Shown here piece after piece: positions 33,646-44,952 of a DNA stretch of 64,000 bases. The notes beneath the pieces were generated by a model. The model was not told the origin of the DNA. It did no database searches and saw nothing but the letters and a program-made list of their open reading frames with translations. The stretch spans positions 186,001-250,000 of the forward strand of contig NW_020825339.1 in assembly GCF_003286085.1 (NCBI RefSeq), in the 5' to 3' direction. Positions within the stretch are counted from its first letter, which is position 1, and each line of letters begins with the position of its first letter. The position numbers and the translations under genes are program-made. This DNA comes from Drosophila persimilis. Taxonomy: Eukaryota; Arthropoda; Insecta; Diptera; Drosophilidae.

Positions 33646-35560
33646 GGTAGGAGTTAAAATTATTAAACTCCATACAGGTACCACGTCATATATTCCAAGA
33701 ACAAATTCCGATATCATAAGAGATACATACCTTTGTTGACAGAGAAAGCATTTGGAGCTGCAGTATATATCCGAGCAATACATAAGGCTAAGCGGGCAAC
33801 GATTCAATTGCTATGTGCCAAATCACATTTAGCGCCCATCAATGCATTAACATTACCCCGTTTGGAACTAAAAGCGGCGGTGTTTGGTGCTCAATTGACA
33901 GCAAAACTAAAGGAACAGTTATCAATGGAAGATGCATCAACCTTCTTTTGGTCTGACTCAAGGATCGTATTGTCATGAATTAACTGCTCGTCATCCAACC
34001 GAGACAAATTCGTATCTACAAGAATAGCTACGATTCAAGAATTGACGATACAAAGACAGTGGAGGCATGTCTCATCCGAAAATAATGCAGCAGATGTACT
34101 CTCCAGAGGAATGACGGCGACGAAGTTCGCAAAACATAGGATGTGGTTTTATGGACCACTATTTTTACACGGCCCAACATCTACATGGCCACCACCATTT
34201 GTGGCTACAAAAGAGGAATTGATGAGTGCAAATCCCCAAAAGATTGGTCAGTCATCAATTATGACTATCACTCAGGAGGATGACTTAATCTATAAAATAA
34301 AGCACAACAACTAATACAACAAGCTATTGAGAATAGTAGCTTACATGATGCGTTTTCGAGGAAGGAAAACGCACACAAGCAAGACTGTCCAATTCAATGA
34401 GATGAAAGAAGCTCAGAAAATTGTCATACGTTACATACAACAGAATGACTTCAAAGAAGACATACGTCACTTAACAACACATAAGGAAACACAAAAGGGA
34501 AGTTCAATAAACTCTCTAACACCATTCATGGATCAGGAGGGAATCTGACGACTAGGTGGTCGACTGGAAGCGGCAAATATTTCATTTGACGCCAAACACC
34601 CAATACTCCTGCCCTACAACGATCCAATTGGGAAGTTCCTTGGTATCCTTGGTAAGATACACAAGTAAAACATGCATTGCGGACCCAGGCATTGCTGACA
34701 ACATCACGACAACAGTACTGGATACTCAAAGGAAAAAACATAGCCAGAACTATTGTGCAGAACTGCGTGAAATGCACTAGAGCCAAGCCCAAACTACTAG
34801 AGTCTTCGAGTCACCCAAGCACGGCCATTCATCAATTCTGGTGTTGACTACTGTGGACCATTCAAAATCTACTATAAAATTCGAGGAAAGAAGCCTAATA
34901 CAGCATACATAGCTATATTTTGTTGTTTCGCGACTAAAGCAGTACAGCTAGAGCTGGTCAGTGATCTCACCACAGAAGCATTTTTAGCGGCACTTCGGCG
35001 GTTCATCTCTCGTCGAGGAAAATCGTAGGAGCCAGGAACAAACTTCAAGAGTTAGACGAAGCCATATTCTCGGAAAAGGCAAAGGAACACATTGTACTAG
35101 AGTGCAACAACAAAGGGCTACAGTTTGAATTTATTCCTCCTCGCGCACCACACTTCGGCGGTTTATGGGAAGCTGAAGTAAAATCTGCCAAACATCTCCT
35201 CTTAAAAATGTGACGACGGACACAATGGTCCAATGAATATCTTCAGCAGTTGCAACAGCGTCAAAAGTGGAGGAAGTCTTCGGCTAACATTAAGGAAGGA
35301 ACATTAGTAATACTAAAGGAAGACAATACACCAGTATTACAATGGCCACCAGGAAGAATCATTCGATTGTTTCATGGCAAAAACAATTTTGTACGAGTAG
35401 TGGAAGTAAAAACGGCAAAGGGGATTTTCAAACGAGAGATCCAACATGTTGCTCCACTATTCAACGATGAGGAACCCACACATAAACATCCGATAGATGA
35501 TCCAGAAAACGAAGAAGCATCCGAGGACAGACAACTTAGTAAAAGGATACAGCCGAATAA
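33646..35560 (+). pseudogene. roo-like BEL/Pao pol: RNase H, integrase, DUF5641
   Basis: Heavily broken. RNase H region begins EKAFGAAVYIRA (33748) with LPRLELKAAVFGAQL. A stop lies near 33978. The DVLSRGMTATKFA block is at 34092. Integrase pieces include KCTRAKPK-type residues near 34770, the core DYCGPFKI at ~34850, SDLTTEAFLAALRRFI near 34960 and APHFGGLWEAEVKSAK at ~35145. The tail (LVILKEDNTPVLQWPPGRII) follows in the 35250 frame and runs directly into the env-like part. I count at least six frame changes or stops and a deletion around the integrase second Asp. Confidence 0.85.
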
Positions 35561-36400
35561 GTTGTCGTTAACCATAACAATGCTTGTAATGTTGTTGCTG
35601 TTACCGTTAGCAATGACACAGTCAATCAACATAACCCCGTTTGGATCAAAACCGGGTATATACTTTGAAAGAGTAGGAACCAGCCAACTTGCGTCAACTG
35701 ACTGGACCATCATTGTCTACTACAATTTAAAGCCCTATCGGAAAGACATGAACTCATTCACCACCACAAAAATTGGACATCTATGCACACAACTTCAACT
35801 AGTAGACGCATGCACCTGTATCAGCACTTCAAACATATAGAAGAGGACCTGCAAGCTGTAAATACATTAATAGCAAGAACACGGAGGCAAAGGGCACCGC
35901 TGGACATCATTGGAAACATCGCAAGCAGTCAGTTTGGCGTATTAGATTCAACATATGCCCGTGAAATGTCGGAAACTATAGCAAAGGTTAAGGATAACGA
36001 GGATCACCTTTTAACCTTGCTTAAAAATCAAACATCATTGATTGACTCTACAATCAATTTGATAAAACGGGTTGAAATCTCAAATTCCAAACGATTAAGT
36101 CGAATTGAGGATTTTATCACCGAATCAAAGGGAAGGGCTGATCATTTTAGCGCCTTTCAATGGTACATTACATTGTCTACTCAGTTGACTTTATTATCAG
36201 TAAATCTTCAACGAATGCAAGCAGAAATCATCAATGTCTTGACAGATATCCGACACAATACAATTAGCCCTATGCTAATATCACCACGACAACTCAAGGA
36301 ACAACTGGAACAGATACGGGATCATTTAAGGCCAGGACAATCACTTCCAGCAACTCCCGACAATGACTTTGATCATGGTGTACCAGATGATGAAAGCTGA
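35561..36400 (+). pseudogene. Env-like (F-type) ORF of the roo-like element
   Basis: The 35250 frame continues past the pol tail into a hydrophobic signal-like stretch (LTITMLVMLLLLPLAM, ~35570-35617) and an ectodomain with YFERVGTSQL. It breaks near 35840, and a second frame (35783-36400) carries a basic cluster resembling a furin-type site (RTRRQR) followed by a small-residue segment and a long helical region. This order is that of baculovirus F-type env proteins carried by roo. The C-terminal membrane anchor is not visible. Frameshift and truncation make it nonfunctional. Confidence 0.7.
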
Positions 36401-36509
36401 AGGCACTATAATAGAGGATCATGCAATTATCAAGGTGACATTTCCATTAGTCTCAGCAAACGAACTGGAAATATAAAAATAAAAATAAAATAAATAATAA
36501 TAAAAATAA

Positions 36510-37378
36510 CGAGGGGGAACGTTGTGAGTTGCTGCGGACACCGCAACTCTACAGTTATACCCGATACTAAGTCAGTATGGCTCTCCTCCGGCAGACGCCG
36601 CTAATATTAAGCGACACCACAAAGAGTGGTGTGCGAATACCAAACATACCAAATTTGGTTACTCTAGCTTTAATAGTCTCTGAGATTTATGAATATCCCC
36701 AGATCTGCATCCTTTGCGGGGGCGGAAGGGGGTGTGGCGAAATTTTAAAAAAAAAACAAACTCGTCTCGGTCCGATATATTAGGAGTGTGGATACCAAAT
36801 TTGGTTGCTCTAGCTTTTATAGTCTCTGAGATCTAGGCGCTAATGTTTTACTCTAAGCAAAGCCGCCTATGCTACGTGTGTGTTAGAGAGAGACAGGGCG
36901 AGAAAAAAGAAAAAATGAAATTGTTTTCTAGATGCTGGCTATAATAATAATACGATCCAATTCAGATTCCGCAGTCTAAAAGATATGGTCATTCTCTACG
37001 ATTCTGCGTTTTTGGTTTTATCGTATCTTTAAAAATGTGGATGCCACAGATTTTCGTCCTTTGTGGGGGCGGAAATGGGCGGGGCAAAGTTTTGAAATAT
37101 TTTTGTAGCAGTGACATATCACAGAAGTTTGGATCCAAAACATCGTTGCTCTAGCTCTTATAGTCTTTGAGCATTAGGCGCTGAAGGGGACGGACAGACG
37201 AACAGACGGACAGACGGACGGACGGACAGACAGACAGGGCTCAATCGACTCGGCTATTGATGCTGATCAAGAATATATATACTTTATGGGGTCGGAAACG
37301 ATTCCTTCTGGACGTTACACACATCCATTTTCACCACAAATCTAATATACCCCAATACTCATTTTGAGTATCGGGTAT
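36510..37378 (-). mobile_element. HINE-like repeat, copy 3 (shortened)
   Basis: Same termini as copy 1 on the opposite strand: CGAGGGGGAACG at the left and ...GAGTATCGGGTAT at the right. About 230 bp are missing internally near 36610-36640. It follows the env-like remnant and heads an inverted pair with copy 4. Confidence 0.85.
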
Positions 37379-37665
37379 AAAAACAGAGGATACACACAGA
37401 GAAAAACGGCATAGTAGGCACCCATGAATAGTTTAATTTAATAGATTGCACTTTGATCTACACATAAATGTACTCAAAAATATTTGTAATGCGGCCCATA
37501 GCGTTCAATGGGTCTGGGGGGGGTGGTGTCTCGGTGGACTGGTGTGGTGAAAAGTAACCTCTTTGACCGCCAAAGTGCTCTGCTATCGCAAACAAGATTA
37601 CGGTGCCTATTAGTCCATGTTTCATTTAGTACATGTCAAATAGATATGTTGCTGACATGTTTTTT
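37379..37665. other. 285-bp spacer between inverted HINE-like repeats (copy A)
   Basis: Not recognised as any element. It contains an open frame of 64 codons that runs into the repeat, which I do not regard as coding. The same spacer recurs at 49029-49315. Confidence 0.6.
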
Positions 37666-38595
37666 ATACCCGATACTCAAAATGAGTATTGGGGTATATT
37701 AGATTTGTGGTAAAAGTGGATGTGTGTAACGTCCAGAAGGAATCGTTTCCGACCCCATAAAGTATATATATTCTTGATCAGCATCAATAGCCGAGTCGAT
37801 TGAGGCATGTCTGTCTGTCCGTCTGTCCGTCCGTCCGTCTGTTCGTCTGTCCGTCCCCTTCAGCGCCTAATGCTCAAAGACTATAAGAGCTAGAGCAACG
37901 ATGTTTTGGATCCAGACTTCTGTGATATGTCACTGCTTTTTTTCATTTTTTCTCGCCCTGTCTCTCTCTAACACACACGTAGCATAGGCGGCTTTGCTTA
38001 GAGTAAAACATTAGCGTCTAGATCTCAGAGACTATAAAAGCTAGAGCAACCAAATTTGGTATCCATACTCCTAATATATCGGACCGAGACGAGTTTATTT
38101 CAAAATTTCGCCACACCCCCTTCCGCCCCCGCAAAGGATGCAAGTCTGGGGATATTCACAAATCTCAGAGACTATTAAAGCTAGAGTAACCAAATTTAGT
38201 ATCCGCACTCCTGTTAGATCTCTCTATAAAACGTTTATCTCAAAATTTCGCCCCACCTCCTTCCGCCCACACAAAGGACGAAAATCTGTTGCATCCACAA
38301 TATTGCAGATTCGAGAAAACTAAAAACGCAGAATCATAGAGAACGACCATATCTATCAGATTGCTGAATCTAGATCAGATCAGATCATTTTTATAGCCAA
38401 AGGAAACAAATCAATTTGCACTGGCTACGCAGCGCCCGACGTCACGCTCAGACTGATTTTCTGTCTCTCTCGCACGCACTCTTTGTCGTGTCGTTTAATA
38501 TTAGCGGCGTCTGCCGGAGGAGAGCCATACTGACTTAGTATCGGGTATAACTGTAGAGTTGCGGTGTCCGCAGCAACTCACAACGATCCCCTTCG
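37666..38595 (+). mobile_element. HINE-like repeat, copy 4 (internally deleted)
   Basis: ATACCC start after TTTTT; (GTCY)n at about 37808-37856. An internal deletion follows CACTGCTTTTTTTC (37935). The end is CCCCTTCG before a T run. Identical in structure to copy 8. Confidence 0.85.
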
Positions 38596-38716
38596 TTTTT
38601 TTTGTATTTGATCGCTGCTGAAGCGAATTTTTTTTGAGTAGCAAAACATGAAGGAAATTAACGAATTAGATGTTATGCTTTTTTTGGGCGACGAAGAGTA
38701 CAGCTGATCGACTTCC

Positions 38717-39560
38717 TCGAATAGGAACGACCGAGCATCCCAATCATCCTCTACGTCCGCCAATGGGCAAAGCAGGGGAGACCTTTCGTCTATTTCAAAA
38801 ACTTTACGTCGATTTTCTAGGTCCGTACCCCCGAAGTCGATCCGGGAATATAGGCATTTTTGTAGTACTCGATCATTTTTCTAAATTTCCTTTCCTAAAA
38901 GTGGTAAAGAAATTTACTGCGGGTTCCGTAACTCGGTTCATGGAGGAAGACCTGTTTCATTGCTTTGGAGTCCCGGAAGTGATAGTGTCAGATAACGGCG
39001 TTCAATTCAAGTCACACAAGTTCAAGGATCTGTTAGCGAAATTCCAAATTCGACATTCGTACACCGCCGCCTACGCTCCCCAAACCAATACCTCAGAGCG
39101 GGTAAATCGCTCGGTACTCGCTGCTATCAAAGCGTACATTAAGCCCGATCAATCCAGTGTGCATGCATCCATCAAAAGTAGCCCATATCCTGTTGCTTTT
39201 GGCCAAAACATGATTACTGGCGGTTCCACTAATCAACTCCTACGAAACCTCAGTATGTTGGAGAACCGAACAGTAGTCTTCGATCGCGACGATTCCTTCG
39301 AGCTAATTCGCAAGACCGCTGCAGAAGCAATGAAACAGCAGCATGTTCGCAATGAAAATATCTATAATCTTCGAAGCCGAGAAGTAAACTTTCAAGTGGG
39401 TCAAGAAGTGTATAGACGAAATTTTGACCAGAGTAGTTTTGTGAAAGGCATTGATGCGAAACTGGCACCTACGTTTCGGAAAGCCCGCATTAAGAAATGA
39501 TTTCCAGGGTCGCTTTATTGGTAAATATCACGCAAATGATATTAAACAATAAATCGTATC
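38717..39560 (+). pseudogene. micropia-like Ty3/gypsy integrase fragment (copy 1)
   Basis: Encodes an integrase core and C-terminus: LYVDFLGPYPRS (first D), VSDNGVQFKSHKF (second D), TNTSERVNRSV (E), then NLRSREVNFQVGQEVYRRNF. GNIGIFVVLDHFSKF is typical of the micropia/mdg3 clade. TGA at 39498-39500 closes the frame early. The usual last residues (RFIGKYHANDIKQ) are still readable in another frame to 39556. No gag, protease or RT is present. It follows directly on HINE-like copy 4. Confidence 0.85.
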
Positions 39561-39624
39561 CAGCACTAAAAGTGTGGATCACGCTTTGGTTAGCAAGACC
39601 CCAAACTGTGATTTCAGCGGGGGG

Positions 39625-40870
39625 TGTAATATTCGACGCTTATCGTGTCTTCTTGTATTTTAATTATCCACGGCTAACTCCCAAAATTACAGCCTAAAAC
39701 TAGGCCGTAAAAAAATTCGAGTTGAAGAAGACCATAGAAAGTGTGGAAAAACGTGGGTTGCTGTTTTTAGTAGTCCCAGCCTCTTTATTTCTCTCCTCGT
39801 GACCGTCAGAGTGACCGGCCGTGGAAAAAGAAGTCTTGTAGAGCTGACCCAGTTCTCTAAACCAAGGTCAAGCCAAAGTCAAAGCCTAGTGCAAGTGCCA
39901 AGTGCGGCTCAAAGTGATCATTTAATTTGAGTGGACGCGCCAGTTATATATCGTCAATACTGGGGCAGCCGTTCGACCATTTGGAAAACGAACGCCCACA
40001 GTTCAGTAAAATTTTTCGATCAGTGGTGTAATTCTGTTGAGGTAATTATCCTCCCAGCTACAGAGACCCGTTGAAAAATTCCTGGTTTTTCCGCGTAGAA
40101 TTAGCACCACTAGTATCTACGTATTACAACGCTGGTCTAGAAGTTACGGATTGGTTATTCCCGGACACGTGCCAGTACCACCGATTTAACCCCCATCTGA
40201 AAAGAATGAATGTGCGGTAACTATTCGTTGGTCTTCAACCATAATCACGGTTTTATACATGCTCGTGCATTTATATATACCTACTACTAATCAGTTTTAT
40301 AGATTTAAGATCATTATACCCTACCTCGCCCTTATGATATTCCTTCCCCAGTATATGCTGTATAGTAATACCCTATAAATGTAAGACAATATCGAATAGC
40401 AGGCTTATTTGAAGGGATCCTGACTGTTAATAGGCGGCCCTGAAGGATCATGGTAGGGTGGGCGTTCTCGCCAATGAGCTATACCGCAGCCGACAAAGAT
40501 CTGACCGGTGATCTTCTTCGTTTACGTATCCATGCTGATCTGTCCCTTTGACCCCCTGTATCCCGTTTCCTAGTATCCTTTTCCTACTCGTACGCGATTT
40601 TTTTTTATATAAATTCTTATCTCGACCATTTGCCAGAGCTCTAAATGGGTAGTAAAATGTCCTCCATGCCCACATAGTATGCTACATAGTCTATAACTCT
40701 ACTTTTAGCACTCTACTTCACTCCACTCTCTTATCTGAGCGGACCGGGACGTACGCTTCTAAGCACTTGACCTTGACAGTGGCGCCGGTAATAAGCCCGG
40801 CTCTCGGTTTCATCTCGGCTACGACGCAAAACGAGCTGTCGCTATGAGTACTCAAGTCAACGTTCTTCAG
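39625..40870 (+). repeat. micropia-like 3' LTR and following sequence (copy 1)
   Basis: A GCGGGGGG tract precedes TGTAATATTCGACGC, the LTR start. The LTR end could not be fixed; the sequence shared with the other two copies runs to CGTTCTTCAGTAAAG, where HINE-like copy 5 begins mid-repeat. Part of this segment may be host DNA once next to the element. Confidence 0.6.
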
Positions 40871-41893
40871 TAAAGTATATATATTCTTGATCAGCATCAA
40901 TAGCCGAGTCGATTGAGCCCTGTCTGTCTGTCCGTCCGTCCGTCTGTCCGTCTGTCCGTCTGTCCGTCCCCTTTCAGCGCCTAGTGCTCAAAGTCTATAA
41001 GAGCTAGAGCAACGATGTTTTGGATCCAGACTTCTGTGATATGTCACTGCTACAAAAATATTTCAAAACTTTGCCCCGCCCATTTCCGCCCCCACAAAGG
41101 ACGAAAATCTGTGGCATCCACATTTTTAAAGATACGATAAAACCAAAAACGCAGAATCGTAGAGAATGACCATATCTTTTAGACTGCAGAATCTGAATTG
41201 GATCGTATTATTATTATAGCCAGCATCAAGAAAACAATTTCATTTTTTCTTTTTTCTCGCCCTGTCTCTCTCTAACACACACGTAGCATAGGCGGCTTTG
41301 CTTAGAGTAAAACATTAGCGCCTAGATCTCAGAGACTATAAAAGCTAGAGCAACCAAATTTGGTATCCACACTCGTAATATATCAGACCGAGACGAGTTT
41401 GTTTCAAAATTTCGCCACACCCCTTCCGCCCCCGCAAAGGATGCAAATCTGGGGATATTCACAAATCTCAGAGAGTATTAAGGCTAGAGTAACCAAATTT
41501 AGTGTCCGTACTCCTGTTAGATCTTACTATAAAACGTATATCTCAAAATTTCGCCCCACCCCCTTCCGCCCACACAAAGGACGAAAATCTGTTGCATCCA
41601 CAATATTGCACATTCGAGAAAACTAAAAACGCAGAATCATAAATAATGACCATATCTATCAGGTTGCTGAATCTGGATCAGATCATTTTTATAGCCAAAA
41701 GGAACAAATCAATTTGCAGTGGCTACGCAGCGCCCGACGTCACGCTCAGACTGATTTTCTGTCTCTCTCGCACGCACTCTTTGTCGTGTCGTTTAATATT
41801 AGCGGCGTCTGCCGGAGGAGAGCCATACTGACTTAGTATCGGGTATAACCGTAGAGTTGCGGTGTCCGCAGCAACTCACAACGTTCCCCCTCG
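40871..41893 (+). mobile_element. HINE-like repeat, copy 5 (5'-truncated)
   Basis: Starts at TAAAGTATATATATTCTTG, about 100 bp into the consensus, joined to micropia-like sequence through a TAAAG overlap. Contains (GTCY)n, the inverted terminal motif, hairpin and CCCCCTCG end. Confidence 0.85.
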
Positions 41894-43190
41894 TTACAAC
41901 TGTATTCACTGCCCTTCGGGCAAGACTCCGCAAAGAACGCAATTAATACGCACAGGACGGGTCATGTCCCCTTAAATAATCAAGTGGCATATGCTTACTC
42001 TACCACACTTTCTGGAGACCAGCAACAGTTTCCTACCTTGCAGTCTAGTCACAAAAAGGGGGCTGATAGACCAACAATACAGCAGCACCAACGAAATATT
42101 GCTCAGCACCAACCTTTGGTAGGCACTAGAAGTAATACAGGGCCCTCCTATGCTGCCGTAGCAAATGGTAATTCAAATGCAATACCTGCTACACCTGCTC
42201 AACGTCGTTTTCATAGTCTACAAGCGCATCAGCCACAAGGATTGAATAACCAGCAACAGAATTCATATGAAGTTCAGGCACTGCTACAACAACAGCAGAC
42301 ACAATTTCAACAATGTCAACAACAGCTCCAACAGCAGCAGCAGCAGCAGTTTCTTATGTGGCTACAGCAACAGCAGCAAGAACAGCAGCAGCATAATAGT
42401 CAAGCCAATCAACGCCTTGAAAAACTTGAAAAAATGGTTTTTGAATTGGCCAACACGATTAAGCAATGGGCTGGATCTAATCTTCAGCTCCAGAACAACG
42501 TTTCAGCATCTCAATGAACCCACTAAAGGTTCTCATCTGGAATGCTAACGGCATTTCACGGAAAGCAAAAGAGGTTGAGCTCTTCGCGCACAAGAATAGC
42601 GTTGACATTCTTCTTTTGACGGAGATCAGAATTAAAAGAGGGGCAGCTGTTAAAATACATGGATATGCCTTCTATCCAGCCTTCAAGCCATCGCGGAATA
42701 ATAATAGCGTTGGTGGAGTTGCGGTTTTAGTTAAGACTTCGCTTCGTCATTTTCCACAAAGGGTCATTGAGACACGCAGCATGCAAATGTCAGCAGTAAA
42801 AGTAGCCACAGGACTGGGCGATGTGGAGTTCAGCGCCATTTACTGCCCTCCCAGAGTCAGGATTGAGAAAAGACATTACATCGATGCACTCCGTGCTTGC
42901 GGGCAAAGGTATTTGGTTGGTGGTGACTGGAATGCCCGACACTGGCTGTGGGGAGACACTTACAATTCCCCTAGGGGGCGAGAGCTAGCGGAAGCCATCT
43001 CTGCTACTGGCGCTAAGATCCTTGCAACTGGATCACCAACCAGGTACCCATATGTACTCAATCACACGCCGTCCTGCATAGACTTCGCAGTACATCATGG
43101 TATTCCGGATTCTCGAGAAACAATAAGTCAGAGCTGGGATCTGGACTCCGACCATCTGGCCTTAGTCATCAGCATTAAAACAGATGGCAC
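41894..43190 (+). pseudogene. LINE fragment A (internally deleted ORF1 plus endonuclease)
   Basis: The first ~32 bases equal the LINE 5' end (ACAACTGTATTCACTGCCC). The sequence then jumps to ORF1 near its residue ~430, a ~1.36 kb internal deletion. The Gln-rich ORF1 end (to 42517) and the ORF2 endonuclease (from 42514) are open. LINE sequence stops inside ORF2 at about codon 226, where HINE-like copy 6 begins mid-repeat. One residue differs from fragment B (K for E at 42868). Confidence 0.88.
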
Positions 43191-43954
43191 TATAAAACCA
43201 AAAACGCAGAATCGTAGAGAATGACCATATCTTTTAGACTGCAGAATCTGAATTGGATCGTATTATTATTATAGCCAGCATCAAGAAAACAATTTCATTT
43301 TTTCTTTTTTCTCGCCCTGTCTCTCTCTAACACACACGTAGCATAGGCGGCTTTGCTTAGAGTAAAACATTAGCGCCTAGATCTCAGAGACTATAAAAGC
43401 TAGAGCAACCAAATTTGGTATCCACACTCGTAATATATCAGACCGAGACGAGTTTGTTTCAAAATTTCGCCACACCCCTTCCGCCCCCGCAAAGGATGCA
43501 AATCTGGGGATATTCACAAATCTCAGAGAGTATTAAGGCTAGAGTAACCAAATTTAGTGTCCGTACTCCTGTTAGATCTTACTATAAAACGTATATCTCA
43601 AAATTTCGCCCCACCCCCTTCCGCCCACACAAAGGACGAAAATCTGTTGCATCCACAATATTGCACATTCGAGAAAACTAAAAACGCAGAATCATAAATA
43701 ATGACCATATCTATCAGATTGCTGAATCTGGATCAGATCAGATAATTTTTGTAGCCAAAAGGAACAAATCAATTTGCATTGGCTACGCAGCGCCCGACGT
43801 CACGCTCAGACTGATTTTCTGTCTCTCTCGCACGCACTCTTTGTCGTGTCCTTTAATATTAGACGCCGCCTGCCGGAGGAGAGCCATACTGACTTAGTAT
43901 CGGGTATAACCGTAGAGTTGCGGTCTCCGAAGCAACTCACAACGTTCCCCCTCG
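43191..43954 (+). mobile_element. HINE-like repeat, copy 6 (5'-truncated)
   Basis: Begins mid-repeat at TATAAAACCAAAAACGCAG, fused to LINE ORF2. It ends CCCCCTCG with a slightly altered hairpin (GGTCTCCGAAGCAACTC). The (GTCY)n core is missing. Confidence 0.82.
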
Positions 43955-43979
43955 TTGTGTATTTGATCGCTGCTGAAGC

Positions 43980-44865
43980 GAATTTTTTTTTGAGTAGCAA
44001 AACAGGAAGGAAATTAACGAATTAGATGTTATGCTTTTTTTGGGCGACGAAGAGTACAGCTGACCGACTTCCTCGAATAGGAACGACCGAGCACCCCAAT
44101 CATCCTCTACGTCCGCCAATGGGCAAAGCAGGGGAGACCTTTCGTCTATTTCAAAAACTTTACGTCGATTTTCTAGGTCCGTACCCCCGAAGTCGATCCG
44201 GGAATATAGGCATTTTTGTAGTACTCGATCATTTTTCTAAATTTCCTTTCCTAAAAGTGGTAAAGAAATTTACTGCGGATGCCGTAACTCGGTTCATGGA
44301 GGAAGACCTGTTTCATTGCTTTGGAGTCCCGGAAGTGATAGTGTCAGATAACGGCGTTCAATTCAAGTCACACAAGTTCAAGGATCTGTTAGCGAAATAC
44401 CAAATACCCAAACCAATGCCTCAGAGCGGGTAAAGCGCTCGGTACTCGCTGCTATCAAAGCGTACATTAAGCCCGATCAATCCAGTGTGCATGCAGCCAT
44501 CAAAAGTAGCCCATATCCTGTTGCTTTTGGCCAAAACATGATTACTGGCGGTTCCACTTATCAACTCCTACGAAACCTCAGTATGTTGGAGGACCGAACA
44601 GTAGTCTTCGATCGCGACGATTCCTTCGAGCTAATTCGCAAGACCGCTGCAGAAGCAATGAAACAGCAGCATGTTCGCAATGAAAATATCTATAATCTTC
44701 GAAGCCGAGAAGTAAACTTTCAAGTGGGTCAAGAAGTGTATAGACGAAATTTTGACCAGAGTAGTTTTGTGAAAGCCATTAATGCGAAACTGGCACCTAC
44801 GTTTCGGAAAACCCGCATTAAGAAAAGATTTCCAGGGTCGCTTTATTGGTAAATATCACGCAAAT
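43980..44865 (+). pseudogene. micropia-like integrase fragment (copy 2)
   Basis: Same layout as copy 1 but more diverged. A net 28-base deletion at ~44403 removes the stretch before the third catalytic residue and shifts the frame, so the reading splits into 44026-44433 and 44487-44852. Where copies 1 and 3 have TGA, this copy reads on to TAA at 44850-44852. Confidence 0.82.
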
Positions 44866-44952
44866 GATATTAAACAATAAATCGTATCCAGCACTCCAAG
44901 TGTGGATCACGCTTTGGTTAGCAAGACCCCAAACTGTGATTTCAGCGGGGGG

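Larger units (their letters stand above)
37220..43720 (+). repeat. Segmental duplication, block A
   Basis: This ~6.5 kb block matches 48870-55370 with a constant offset of 11,650 bp and no indels that I found. I noted about a dozen substitutions (for example near 37454, 38244, 38485, 38636, 38927, 40460, 40825, 42869 and 43486). The block includes spacer, HINE-like copies 4-6, a micropia-like fragment and a LINE fragment. The edges fall inside HINE-like repeats. Confidence 0.88.

Noticed and set aside
37508..37702. A 64-codon frame in the 285-bp spacer
   Set aside because: It runs over the spacer/repeat border and has no recognisable features; the second copy is just the segmental duplicate.
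36510..38595. A Galileo/FoldBack-type transposon made of the inverted pair
   Set aside because: The arms are ordinary HINE-like copies also found singly, no common target duplication flanks the pair, and no transposase remnant is seen; kept only as an observation.
41360..41626. An 88-codon frame repeated in several HINE-like copies
   Set aside because: It recurs only because the repeat recurs. It is broken or differently started in other copies and shows no domain.
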